From Rhodoferax sp. (GTDB lineage Bacteria > Pseudomonadota > Gammaproteobacteria > Burkholderiales > Burkholderiaceae_C), in NCBI GenBank assembly GCA_024236015.1, contig JACKLK010000007.1, forward strand, positions 62,001 through 126,000: DNA of 64,000 bases, read 5' to 3'. A program made the translations under genes and the position numbers. Position 1 is the stretch's first letter; each line of letters begins with the position of its first letter. The notes beneath the pieces are model-generated. The model had not been told where the DNA came from. It did not search any database and worked only from the letters and a program-made list of their open reading frames with translations. This document shows, piece after piece, positions 52,920 through 60,851 of this stretch.

Positions 52920-53683
52920 TCGGCTGGCTCAAGGACATCCTGCGGACCAACGCGATGGCGCAAGCGCCCGCCGCCGCGGCACCCGCGACACCGGCGCCAC
53001 CGATGGCCGACGCCACGCGGGTGCGCGCCTTGCCCGGCGAGACGCTGGCCAGGCAGCTGGCCCTGGTGATCGACCTCAATGTCTGTGTCGGCTGCCATGC
53101 CTGCGTCACCTCGTGCAAGCAGTGGAACACCTCGGGTTCGGCCGGTCCGCTGGCCGACGAGGCGCCCTATGGCGCCGATCCCACCGGCACCTTCTTCAAC
53201 CGGGTGCAGACCTACGAAGCCGGCAGCTACCCGGGCACCGAGACCATCCACTTCCCCAAGAGTTGCCTGCACTGCGAAGACCCGCCGTGCGTGCCGGTCT
53301 GCCCCACCGGCGCGAGCTACAAGCGCAAGGAAGACGGCATCGTGCTGGTCGACTATGACAAGTGCATCGGCTGCAAATATTGCGCCTGGGCCTGCCCCTA
53401 TGGCGCGCGCGAACTCGACGAGGAACGCCAGGTCATGACCAAGTGCACCTTGTGCGTGGACCGCATCTACGACGAACACCTGCCCAAGGAAGACCGCAAG
53501 CCTGCCTGCGTCAAGGCCTGCCCGACCGGCGCGCGCCTGTTCGGCGACGTCAAGGACCCGGATTCCGAAGTGTCCAAGGCGATCCGCGAACGCGGCGGTT
53601 ATGCGCTGATGCCCGAGTGGGAGACGCAGCCCGCCAACCAGTACCTGCCGCGCCACAAGACGCCGCCGGTCACCACGCACTGA
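52916..53683 (+). CDS. soeB: Sulfite dehydrogenase SoeB, ferredoxin-type subunit
   Basis: A 255-residue electron-transfer subunit with four 4Fe-4S clusters. Cysteine groups are CVGCHACVTSCK, CLHCEDPPCVPVCPTG, CIGCKYCAWACPYG and CTLCVD with CVKACPTGA, the NrfC/DmsB pattern. It accepts electrons from SoeA and passes them to SoeC/quinone. An Ala/Pro-rich N-terminal segment (about 15-30) precedes the domains, and there is no signal peptide, so it is cytoplasmic. Its ATG overlaps the soeA stop codon, and soeC begins 22 bp downstream. Confidence 0.92.
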   Translation: MIGWLKDILRTNAMAQAPAAAAPATPAPPMADATRVRALPGETLARQLALVIDLNVCVGCHACVTSCKQWNTSGSAGPLADEAPYGADPTGTFFNRVQTYEAGSYPGTETIHFPKSCLHCEDPPCVPVCPTGASYKRKEDGIVLVDYDKCIGCKYCAWACPYGARELDEERQVMTKCTLCVDRIYDEHLPKEDRKPACVKACPTGARLFGDVKDPDSEVSKAIRERGGYALMPEWETQPANQYLPRHKTPPVTTH

Positions 53684-53705
53684 CAGAGCGCGAGACGACA
53701 CCACC

Positions 53706-54641
53706 ATGCACCCCGCTTTCTCGATCCTGTTCTTCACCACGCTGGCCGGCACCGCCCAGGGCCTGGTCGTCGCGCTGGCCCTGGCCAGCCTGCTGCGCGT
53801 GCCGATGGCGCCCGGCTTCCTGGCCAGCGCCTTGCTCGTGGCGGCCGTGCTGCTGGTCGCCGGCCTGGGCGCGTCCTTCCTGCACCTGGGCCGCAAGATG
53901 CGCGCCTGGCGCGCGGTGCTGATGTGGCGCACCTCGTGGATGTCGCGCGAGGTCATCGTGTTGCCGGCCTTCATCGCCCTGGTCGGACTCTGGTGGCTGA
54001 TCGAACGCAGCGGCTCGGGCCCGCGTTTCGGCATGCTGTTCCCGGTGCTGGCCATCGTCGGCGCGATCGCGCTGTGGTATTGCACCGCGATGATCTATGC
54101 CTGCCTGCGCTTCATCGAGGAATGGGCCCACCCGCTGACCATCGTCAACTTCACGCTGATCGGCCTGGCCTCGGGCCTGCTGCTGGCCTGCGCGCTGGCG
54201 GTGCTGCTCGGCGGCGGCGCCAACCTGATCGCCGCCAACGGCGCGTCGGCATTGGGCCTGACCCTGGCGGCCTGGATCACCCGCGTCGCAGCGCTGCGCC
54301 GCAATGCCGGCATCCGCCACAAGTCCACGCTGCAATCGGCCACCGGCATCCACTCGCCGACACTGGTGCAGACATCGATGGGCATGTCGGCCGGCGCCTT
54401 CAATACGCGGGAGTTCTTCCACGGAGCGTCCCGGGCGGCGATGAAAAACGCCCGGCTCGGCTTCCAGTTGCTGGCCTTCGCCCTGCCGGCCGCGCTGATG
54501 GTCTGGGCCATGGCCAGCCACAGCACCTGGCCATGGGTGCTGGCCGTGCTGGTGCAGGCCCCGGGCCTGATCGCCGAGCGCTGGGTGTTCTTTGCGCAGG
54601 CCCGGCATCCGCAGAACCTGTATTACCAGGTGGTGTCCTGA
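53706..54641 (+). CDS. soeC: Sulfite dehydrogenase SoeC, membrane anchor
   Basis: A 311-residue DmsC/NrfD-like inner-membrane subunit with eight predicted helices, linking SoeAB to the quinone pool. It opens HPAFSILFFTTLAGTAQGLV, the usual SoeC N-terminus, and contains FLHLGRKMRAWRAVLMWRTSWMSREV, the quinone-side loop region of this family, and late AERWVFFAQARHPQNLYYQ. It is the last gene of the operon and is followed by a 173-bp gap with two hairpins. DmsC homologues fit the same fold; the neighbouring SoeA/B subunits decide the call. Confidence 0.92.
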   Translation: MHPAFSILFFTTLAGTAQGLVVALALASLLRVPMAPGFLASALLVAAVLLVAGLGASFLHLGRKMRAWRAVLMWRTSWMSREVIVLPAFIALVGLWWLIERSGSGPRFGMLFPVLAIVGAIALWYCTAMIYACLRFIEEWAHPLTIVNFTLIGLASGLLLACALAVLLGGGANLIAANGASALGLTLAAWITRVAALRRNAGIRHKSTLQSATGIHSPTLVQTSMGMSAGAFNTREFFHGASRAAMKNARLGFQLLAFALPAALMVWAMASHSTWPWVLAVLVQAPGLIAERWVFFAQARHPQNLYYQVVS

Positions 54642-54757
54642 CAAAGCGGTGGCGCGGCCCCTGCCGGCCGCTGCCGACCGGTCGCCAAGTGTCCGGACGC
54701 TGGCGCACGGCTAACGCTGGCGGGCGGCTGGCGGGACGGAGAAAATCAGTCGGATAC

Positions 54758-54811
54758 TCCCGGGACGCCGGGAAAGCCATGCCATACTAAAAATCCCGGT
54801 ATTGGGGTTTT
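54758..54811 (+). promoter_or_regulatory. Hairpins between soeC and the GGDEF-EAL gene, one covering its ribosome site
   Basis: TCCCGG-GACG-CCGGGA (54758-54773) is a perfect 6-bp hairpin. A second, AAAATCCC with GGGGTTTT (54790-54811, one T-G pair, 6-nt loop), ends 4 nt before the TTG start and contains the GGGG ribosome site. It could be a weak terminator for soeABC or could hide the ribosome site. Confidence 0.4.
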
Positions 54812-54814
54812 AAC

Positions 54815-57800
54815 TTGATTGCAGCTCCTTCGAATCCATCCCTTCGCGCCGGGTTGGCATGTGCCGCATTCGTCCTTGCCCTGTTTCTGAGCGCCGGCGC
54901 ATCGGCTCGCAACATCCGGGTCGGCGTCTATGGCAATGCGCCAAAAATTTTTCTGGATGCGCGGGGCAAACCCGCCGGCATCTTGATCGAGCTCCTGGAC
55001 AAGATCGCCGCGGCCGAAGGCTGGCAGATCCGGTACGTGCGCTGCGAATGGCAGGAGTGCCTGGAAAGCCTGACGGACGGGCGGATCGACCTGATGCCCG
55101 ACGTGGTCTACACGACCGATCGCGCCGGGTTCCTGGATTTCCATGCAACTCCGTCGCTTTACAGCTGGACGCAGATCTATGCTCGTCCCGGCGCGCCGAT
55201 CGCGTCACTCATGGACCTGAACGGCAAACGGGTCGCCGTGCTGGCCGGCAGCGCCCAGGTCGAAGCCTTCGAAGCGATGGTCGGCGGATTCGGCCTGAAG
55301 ACAGAGCTTGTACCGGTGACGTCCCTGGACCAGGTATTCGGCTCGGTTGGCGATGGCGAGGTGGACGCCGGCATTGCCAACAATCTGTTTGGGGCCTACA
55401 ACGCTCCGCGGTACCAACTGGTCGAGACGCAGATCGTCTTCCAACCGATCCAGTTGTTCTACGCCACAGCCAAGGGCCGGTTCCCCGAACTGTTGTCGGC
55501 CATTGACCGGTACCTGGTGGCATGGCAGGCCGATCCGGATTCGGAATACTTCCGGACCCTGAGGAAGTGGCGTGGGGATCCCGCCGTCCAGCGCATACCG
55601 CCGCGCATCTGGCAAGCGCTTGCCGCGCTGACGGTTCTGCTTCTGGCGACGGCTTCCGCAGCGCTCCTGTTGCGCTGGCGCGTGGCACAACGCACCCGCG
55701 CGCTGACGTCGTCCCTGAAATCGCTGCAGCAGTCCCAGGCGCAGCTTCGTGCGCTGTTCGAGCACGCCAACGATGCGATCTTCGTCCTGGACGACGAAAA
55801 GTTGATCGACTGCAACCAGCGCGCCGAGTCGCTTTGCAGGATGCGGCGTGACGAAATCGTCGGTGTGACCCTGTCGCACCCGTCGACCGCCATGCTGGGC
55901 CCCAGGGCACAGGCCTTGCGGCAAGCCTTGCATGACGTACTGGTGCGCTCCCGGACCGGCCAACCCGAGATATTCGAGTGGAGCGGCCTGCGGTCCGATG
56001 GTACGGCGCTGATCGTGGAGGTCAGCCTGAACCGCATGGAACTGGCCGGCGACGCTCGCCTGCAGGCGATTGTCCGCGACATCACCGAACGCAAGCAGGC
56101 CCAGGCACAAGCCCAGCGAAGCCAGCTCATGTTGGAGCGCACCGAACGCCTCGCGCGTACCGGCAGCTGGGAATGGGACCCGCACACCAACGTCTCGACC
56201 TGGTCGGCGGAAACCTACCACTTTTTTGGACTCGACCCGACCCAGGACGCTCCGACCGCCACGCGGCAAATGGCGTTGCTGGTGCCCGAAGATGCCAAAC
56301 GCCTGACCGAGGTCATTCGTCAAGCCGTCTCGGATGGCCGACCCTACGATATCGAAGTGTGCATCGTCAGGCCGGGTGGGGAGCGTCGGTACGCCCATAT
56401 CCTGGGCGTGCCGGAGCGTGATGACAGCGGGAAAGTCGTCTTGCTCGCGGGTTCGCTGCAGGACATCACCGACCGCAAACGAGCACAGGAACGGCTGCAA
56501 CTGGCAGCCAGCGTGTTCACGCATGCACATGAGGGCATCACCATCACCGACGCCGATGGAACGATCATCGACGTCAACGACACCTTCACCCAGATCACTG
56601 GATACACCCGCGACGAGGTGCTAGGTCAGAACCGGCGCATGTTGCATTCCGGGCGGCAAGGCAAGGCGTTCTACATGGCCATGTGGCATGCGCTCACCAC
56701 ACAAGGTCACTGGAGCGGAGAAATCTGGAACCGACGCAAGAACGGCGAAATCTACGCGGAATTCGTCACCATCAGCGCGGTCCGGGACGACGCCGGAAAG
56801 ACCCAGCACTATGTGTCGCTGGGCTCCGATGTCACGGCGAGCAAGACGCACCAGAGCGAGCTCGAGCGTATCGCCCACTATGACACCTTGACCGGCCTGC
56901 CCAATCGCCTGTTGCTGGGAGACCGCTTGCGCCAGGCCATCGCGCAAGGCCAGCGTCGCGACAAGCCGCTCGCCGTCGTCTACCTCGACCTGGACAACAT
57001 CAAGACCGTCAACGACAGCTACGGTCACGAGGCCGGCGATGCCGTGCTGATTGCGGTCGGGCAGGCGATGCAGGATTGCCTGCGCGAGGGTGACACCCTG
57101 GCCCGCATTGGTGGCGACGAGTTCGTCGCGGTCCTGGTTGACCTGGATCGACCCGACGACTGCATCCCGGTCATCGAGCGACTGCTGACATCCGCAACCA
57201 CGCCGGTGACACTGCCAGCGGATTCGGATTTCGGCGACACCTTGCGGGATCAGTGCGTGCAGGTTTCTGCCAGCATTGGCGTGACTTTCTATCCCCAGGA
57301 CGATGTGGATGCCGATGTGCTGCTGCGCCATGCCGACCAGGCGATGTACCTGGCCAAGCAGTCAGGCAAGAACCGGTACCACCTGTTCGATATCGCCAAC
57401 GATGTCGCGCTTCAGGATCGGCGCGACGCACTCAATCGCATCGGCGAAGCGCTGGAGCGCGAGGAATTTGTGCTGTTCTACCAGCCCAAGGTCCATATGC
57501 GCACGGGCGAGGTGATCGGTGCCGAAGCCCTGATCCGCTGGCAACACCCGCAGCGGGGACTGCTGCCGCCGGGTGCCTTCCTGCCATCGATCGAGGATCA
57601 CCCGATCAGCGTGGCGCTAGGGGAGTGGGTCATCCGTACCAGCCTGTCCCAGATGTCTGCCTGGCAAGCCCAGGGACTGCAGCTGGACGTCAGCGTCAAT
57701 ATCGGTGCCCGGCAATTGCAGCAGGCCGACTTCCCCACGCGGCTGGGCGACATACTCGCGGCTCAGCCGGATGTGGCGCCGCATCGCCTGCAGCTCGAGA

Positions 57801-58207
57801 TCCTGGAAACCAGTGCCCTGAGCGACATGGCCAAGGTCACGGCGGTGATGCGCGCCTGTCACGCCCTGGGACCGAGTTTCGCGCTCGACGATTTCGGCAC
57901 CGGCTATGCTTCGCTGGCCTACCTCAAGCATTTGCCGGCCGAAGTGCTGAAGATCGACCAGAGCTTCATCCGCTTCATGGCGGACAGCCAGGACGATCTG
58001 GCCATCGTCAAGGGTGTGGTGGAACTGGCCGAGGTGTTCCACCGCCAGGTGATTGCCGAAGGCGTGGAGACCAAGGCTCTCGGGGACCTGCTGCTCGACA
58101 TCGGATGCGAACGAGCCCAGGGTTACGGAATTGCGCGGCCGATGCCCGCCAAGGACTTGCCGGCCTGGGTGATGGCCTGGCATGCACATGCGGCTTGGAC
58201 TGGCTAA
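54815..58207 (+). CDS. Periplasmic-sensor PAS-GGDEF-EAL c-di-GMP protein
   Basis: A 1130-residue membrane enzyme for c-di-GMP turnover. Order: signal peptide (about 1-31), SBP_bac_3 periplasmic sensor (about 33-255), one helix (about 268-288), three PAS domains (about 310-690), GGDEF (about 690-860) and EAL (about 870-1120). The GGDEF active site is intact (ARIGGDEFVAVL) with an I-site REGD five residues before it. EAL motifs are present (EALIRW, DDFGTGYASLAYLKHLP, IAEGVET), so both activities are possible. The TTG start is the only start near the domain; GGGG lies 7 nt upstream inside a hairpin. The ligand of the amino-acid-type sensor is unknown. Confidence 0.92.
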   Translation: MIAAPSNPSLRAGLACAAFVLALFLSAGASARNIRVGVYGNAPKIFLDARGKPAGILIELLDKIAAAEGWQIRYVRCEWQECLESLTDGRIDLMPDVVYTTDRAGFLDFHATPSLYSWTQIYARPGAPIASLMDLNGKRVAVLAGSAQVEAFEAMVGGFGLKTELVPVTSLDQVFGSVGDGEVDAGIANNLFGAYNAPRYQLVETQIVFQPIQLFYATAKGRFPELLSAIDRYLVAWQADPDSEYFRTLRKWRGDPAVQRIPPRIWQALAALTVLLLATASAALLLRWRVAQRTRALTSSLKSLQQSQAQLRALFEHANDAIFVLDDEKLIDCNQRAESLCRMRRDEIVGVTLSHPSTAMLGPRAQALRQALHDVLVRSRTGQPEIFEWSGLRSDGTALIVEVSLNRMELAGDARLQAIVRDITERKQAQAQAQRSQLMLERTERLARTGSWEWDPHTNVSTWSAETYHFFGLDPTQDAPTATRQMALLVPEDAKRLTEVIRQAVSDGRPYDIEVCIVRPGGERRYAHILGVPERDDSGKVVLLAGSLQDITDRKRAQERLQLAASVFTHAHEGITITDADGTIIDVNDTFTQITGYTRDEVLGQNRRMLHSGRQGKAFYMAMWHALTTQGHWSGEIWNRRKNGEIYAEFVTISAVRDDAGKTQHYVSLGSDVTASKTHQSELERIAHYDTLTGLPNRLLLGDRLRQAIAQGQRRDKPLAVVYLDLDNIKTVNDSYGHEAGDAVLIAVGQAMQDCLREGDTLARIGGDEFVAVLVDLDRPDDCIPVIERLLTSATTPVTLPADSDFGDTLRDQCVQVSASIGVTFYPQDDVDADVLLRHADQAMYLAKQSGKNRYHLFDIANDVALQDRRDALNRIGEALEREEFVLFYQPKVHMRTGEVIGAEALIRWQHPQRGLLPPGAFLPSIEDHPISVALGEWVIRTSLSQMSAWQAQGLQLDVSVNIGARQLQQADFPTRLGDILAAQPDVAPHRLQLEILETSALSDMAKVTAVMRACHALGPSFALDDFGTGYASLAYLKHLPAEVLKIDQSFIRFMADSQDDLAIVKGVVELAEVFHRQVIAEGVETKALGDLLLDIGCERAQGYGIARPMPAKDLPAWVMAWHAHAAWTG

Positions 58208-58232
58208 CACCGCAACATCCGCCACCAATGCC

Positions 58233-58530
58233 ATGCCCGCGCCCACGCTCCACTACCACCCGTTGTCTTCCTATTGCGACAAGGTCCTGATCGCGGCGGA
58301 CGTGCTGGGGGTCGCGCTCGACCGGCAACTGCTCGACTTCGCGGACCCGGCCGCACGCGCGGCCTGCCTCGCGATGTGGCCGATCGGCAAGATGCCGCTG
58401 CTGGTGGACCGGGCCCGCCCCTATTTCAGCTTCTATCCCGGCCGGGCCGGCCTGGCGCTCGCGGCACCCGGCCTGGCCAGCCGCGCGCTTCATGTCCGGA
58501 ACTGGCGTGCGGCCGAGCCGCGGGATTCCG
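58233..58530 (+). pseudogene. Internally deleted glutathione S-transferase
   Basis: A remnant starting MPAPTLHYHPLSSYCDKVLI, the thioredoxin-fold start of a GST, running through LLDFADPAARAACLAMWPIGKMPLLVD (residues 34-59). It then jumps to RARPYFSFYPGRAGL, which resembles the C-terminal end of such GSTs (RPSxARVxxEARPYFSFxP type). About 130 residues appear lost at a junction near 58410, in frame. Recognisable sequence ends near 58530, where the convergent YeeE gene begins to overlap. It starts 25 bp after the GGDEF-EAL stop. Confidence 0.6.
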
Positions 58531-58531
58531 G

Positions 58532-59602
58532 TCAAGGCCGCGACAGCGTCCCTTGCGCGGGCCGGTCGATCAGGCGATCCGTCAGGCCGGCACCCGCCCA
58601 CATGCCGACCAATGCCACCCAGGCCGTCAGCGCGAAGATGGAACCACCGGTCATGCCGGCACCCACCGCGCAACCGCCTGCGAGCATCGCACCGAAACCC
58701 ATCAGCACCGCGCCGACGATGTAGCGGCGCATGCCGTAGCCATCGCCGAACCCCTCGAGCTTGAGATCGCCGCCAGCCCAGCCGCCCAGCAGCGAGCCGA
58801 TGAACACGCCAGGCAACAGGCCGAAGTTGAATCCCAGGCCCGGCGCCGGCGTCGCCAGCACCCGCATCAACCACTCGGCCGACGGGCCACTGAAGGTGAC
58901 CCCCTGCAGCGGCACCACCTCGAAGGACGCCGCCGCCACCTGGGCGCTGAAGCCCCAGGCCGCTGCCACCGCAAGACCGGCGCCCATGCCGCCGACCCAC
59001 TTCCACAGGCCCCCGCCGCTGCGCACCGCGAACACCAGGGCCGCCACCATCCAGACCAGGCCGGCGACCAGGCCGCCCCAGGGACCGACATGGGTCAATG
59101 CGAGCAGGTCGCGCTGCGCGCCGCCATCGACCAGCCACCAGGCGCTGATGGTTTCGCGCAGCGGCGACAACGCGCCGGACAAGGCCGCCTGCGCCACCAC
59201 CGCAAAGACCAGGCCGGACAACAAGGCCCGCAAATTGCCATTGGCCGACAGCACCAGCAGCCGACTGGCACAACCACGCGTCAGGATCATGCCGGCGCCG
59301 AACAACAGGCCGCCGACGATGGCGCCGGACAAGCTGCCCTGCGCGGCGATCTGGCGGGCCGAACCGGAGTCGAGCACATGGGTGAGGACGAGCACTTGCA
59401 CAGCCACCACCGCGGTGGCGAACGCCAGCAGCCAGACCGACAACTTCTCGCCGAACCGGCCGCGCCAGAACTCGATCACCGCTGCGCGCAGGCAAAAGCG
59501 CGAGCGCTGGGCGAAGTATCCGAACAGGCCTCCGATGACGACGCCGCCCACCGCCAGCACATTGGCATCGCCCAGGCGCTCCAGGATGTCGGTCAGGGTC
59601 AC
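58532..59602 (-). CDS. YeeE/YedE-type sulfur (thiosulfate) transporter
   Basis: A 356-residue inner-membrane protein of the YeeE/YedE/TsuA family, which imports thiosulfate or moves other sulfur species via conserved cysteines. Motifs are AQRSRFCLRAA, LTRGCASRLLVL and LAGGCAVGAGMTGGS, the three Cys sites of the family. About nine helices are expected. It starts with GTG. The upstream gap holds a palindromic operator candidate at 59626-59647. Its presence near soeABC supports a local sulfur-oxidation theme. No TusA/rhodanese partner gene is adjacent. Confidence 0.9.
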   Translation of the reverse strand: MTLTDILERLGDANVLAVGGVVIGGLFGYFAQRSRFCLRAAVIEFWRGRFGEKLSVWLLAFATAVVAVQVLVLTHVLDSGSARQIAAQGSLSGAIVGGLLFGAGMILTRGCASRLLVLSANGNLRALLSGLVFAVVAQAALSGALSPLRETISAWWLVDGGAQRDLLALTHVGPWGGLVAGLVWMVAALVFAVRSGGGLWKWVGGMGAGLAVAAAWGFSAQVAAASFEVVPLQGVTFSGPSAEWLMRVLATPAPGLGFNFGLLPGVFIGSLLGGWAGGDLKLEGFGDGYGMRRYIVGAVLMGFGAMLAGGCAVGAGMTGGSIFALTAWVALVGMWAGAGLTDRLIDRPAQGTLSRP

Positions 59603-59625
59603 GTTGGCATGGCGTCTTGGATTGG

Positions 59626-59647
59626 TATATCAATGCTAGCTGATATA
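59626..59647. promoter_or_regulatory. TATATCA-N8-TGATATA operator candidate
   Basis: A perfect 7-bp inverted repeat with an 8-bp spacer lies 24 bp upstream of the YeeE start, in an AT-rich patch unlike its surroundings. Its symmetry and AT richness fit operators of ArsR-type sulfur regulators such as BigR/SqrR, but no ArsR gene is in the window. Confidence 0.55.
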
Positions 59648-59761
59648 TGAGCGGAGCGATTGACCTGGAACAAGGTGGATACACGGCACCGGCAGGATGC
59701 ATCATGTCGGCACGGGCTCATCCGACGCCCGGCATCGCTGCGCAGACACCCGCATCGAAAC

Positions 59762-59912
59762 CTGTTCGAGCCGATTCGACTGCCGTGGGGCATCGACCTG
59801 AAGAACCGGATTGCGCAATCGGCGATGTCGGACTCGCCAGGTGACGGTACCGCCAACCGACGCAGGAGCAGGCCAGGCTGCAGCAACGCCGTGATGGAAT
59901 CGGCCTGTGGCG
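59762..59912 (+). pseudogene. Frameshifted N-terminal remnant of an Old Yellow Enzyme
   Basis: The frame at 59762-59857 reads LFEPIRLPWGIDLKNRIAQS then AMSDSPGDGTAN, the FMN-binding start of an NADH:flavin oxidoreductase (OYE family). After about 59857 the matching sequence continues in another frame (PTQEQARLQQRRDGIGLW, to about 59912), as if one base was lost near AACCGACG. The rest of the roughly 360-residue enzyme is absent; the AraC gene begins 126 bp later. The 59603-60038 gap otherwise holds only the operator candidate. Confidence 0.7.
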
Positions 59913-60038
59913 GACCAAAAGGCACGACGCAACGGTGCCTCCGAATCGACGCCTGCCGTCGATGGCTTCAGGTCGCTGTGCAATGGTTGTTGCCGCGCAA
60001 GCGGTTGCTTGCAAGAATGCGAGCTCCCGTCATCGATC

Positions 60039-60851
60039 ATGGACACACCTTCCGTCAAGCGCTACCAGGGCGATTTCGTCGCCTGGACGGGTGGGTGTGC
60101 CTTCATCGGTGGCGGCACAGGCGCGCTGGCGCCCCATGCGCATTACGCCATCCAGTTGGTGATCGGTGCGCCGCAGGGCCTGCGTGTGCAGTTCGGTCGT
60201 AACGGGCCGTGGCACGCCTGTGCCGCGGCACTGATTCCCTCGCGCGCCGTCCACAGCATCGACGTGACCGACTGCCAGTGGGTCGCCGTCATCTTCATAG
60301 AGCCCGAGACGCCGGAGGGCAAGACCCTGACCGCCCGCTTGCGAACCGGCCCCGAAATACTCGAGGCCGATGCCCTGGCCGTGGTCTCCAGGCGCCTGTA
60401 CCGCGCCTGGCACACGCAAAGGAGCCCGGACGCCGTCAAGGCAATCTTCCGCGAGATCGTGCGGCAGGTCTCCGGAACCGACGGGCGCGAGCCCTCGGAT
60501 CTGCGTGTACTGGCCGCTGTCGATTTCATCCGGCAACGCATCCACCAGCCGGTGACGCTGGCCGAGGTAGCCGGTTCGGCCCATCTGTCGCCGAGCCGTT
60601 TCAGGCACCTGTTCGTGCAGGAAACCGGCATGCCGCTGCGGACCTATGTGTTGTGGCGCCGGCTGCTGCAGGTCTGGGTGCTGCTGATGCAAGGCGAGAA
60701 CCTGTCGACGGCGGCCCATGCTGCCGGCTTCGCCGATTCGGCCCATCTGTCCCGGACATCACGCGCAATGTTCGGAACGCCGCCATCGGTCCTGCAGATG
60801 AAGGGCCCACTCACCACGGCCGCTCGACGGACACCAGGTCATTGGGGTTGA
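60039..60851 (+). CDS. AraC-family transcriptional regulator
   Basis: A 270-residue AraC/XylS regulator. The C-terminal double helix-turn-helix (about 165-262) is clear: VTLAEVAGSAHLSPSRFRHLFVQETGMPLRTYV and the second helix pair STAAHAAGFADSAHLSRTSRAMFG, followed by TPPSVLQMKG. The N-terminal part (1-150) is a compact cupin-like sensor domain. The start MDTPSVKRYQG was chosen; in-frame sequence upstream to 59907 has no domain look. Its last 13 bp overlap the di-haem peroxidase gene 3' end. Its target may have been the lost OYE gene upstream. Confidence 0.9.
   Translation: MDTPSVKRYQGDFVAWTGGCAFIGGGTGALAPHAHYAIQLVIGAPQGLRVQFGRNGPWHACAAALIPSRAVHSIDVTDCQWVAVIFIEPETPEGKTLTARLRTGPEILEADALAVVSRRLYRAWHTQRSPDAVKAIFREIVRQVSGTDGREPSDLRVLAAVDFIRQRIHQPVTLAEVAGSAHLSPSRFRHLFVQETGMPLRTYVLWRRLLQVWVLLMQGENLSTAAHAAGFADSAHLSRTSRAMFGTPPSVLQMKGPLTTAARRTPGHWG

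Noticed and set aside
54642..54814. A c-di-GMP riboswitch before the GGDEF-EAL gene
   Set aside because: The 173-bp leader has two simple hairpins but no GEMM-like three-way junction or conserved core that I can find.
59647..60202. Short plus-strand frames between yeeE and araC as genes
   Set aside because: They lack ribosome sites and only the OYE-like stretch has recognisable content, which is frameshifted and so was listed as a remnant.
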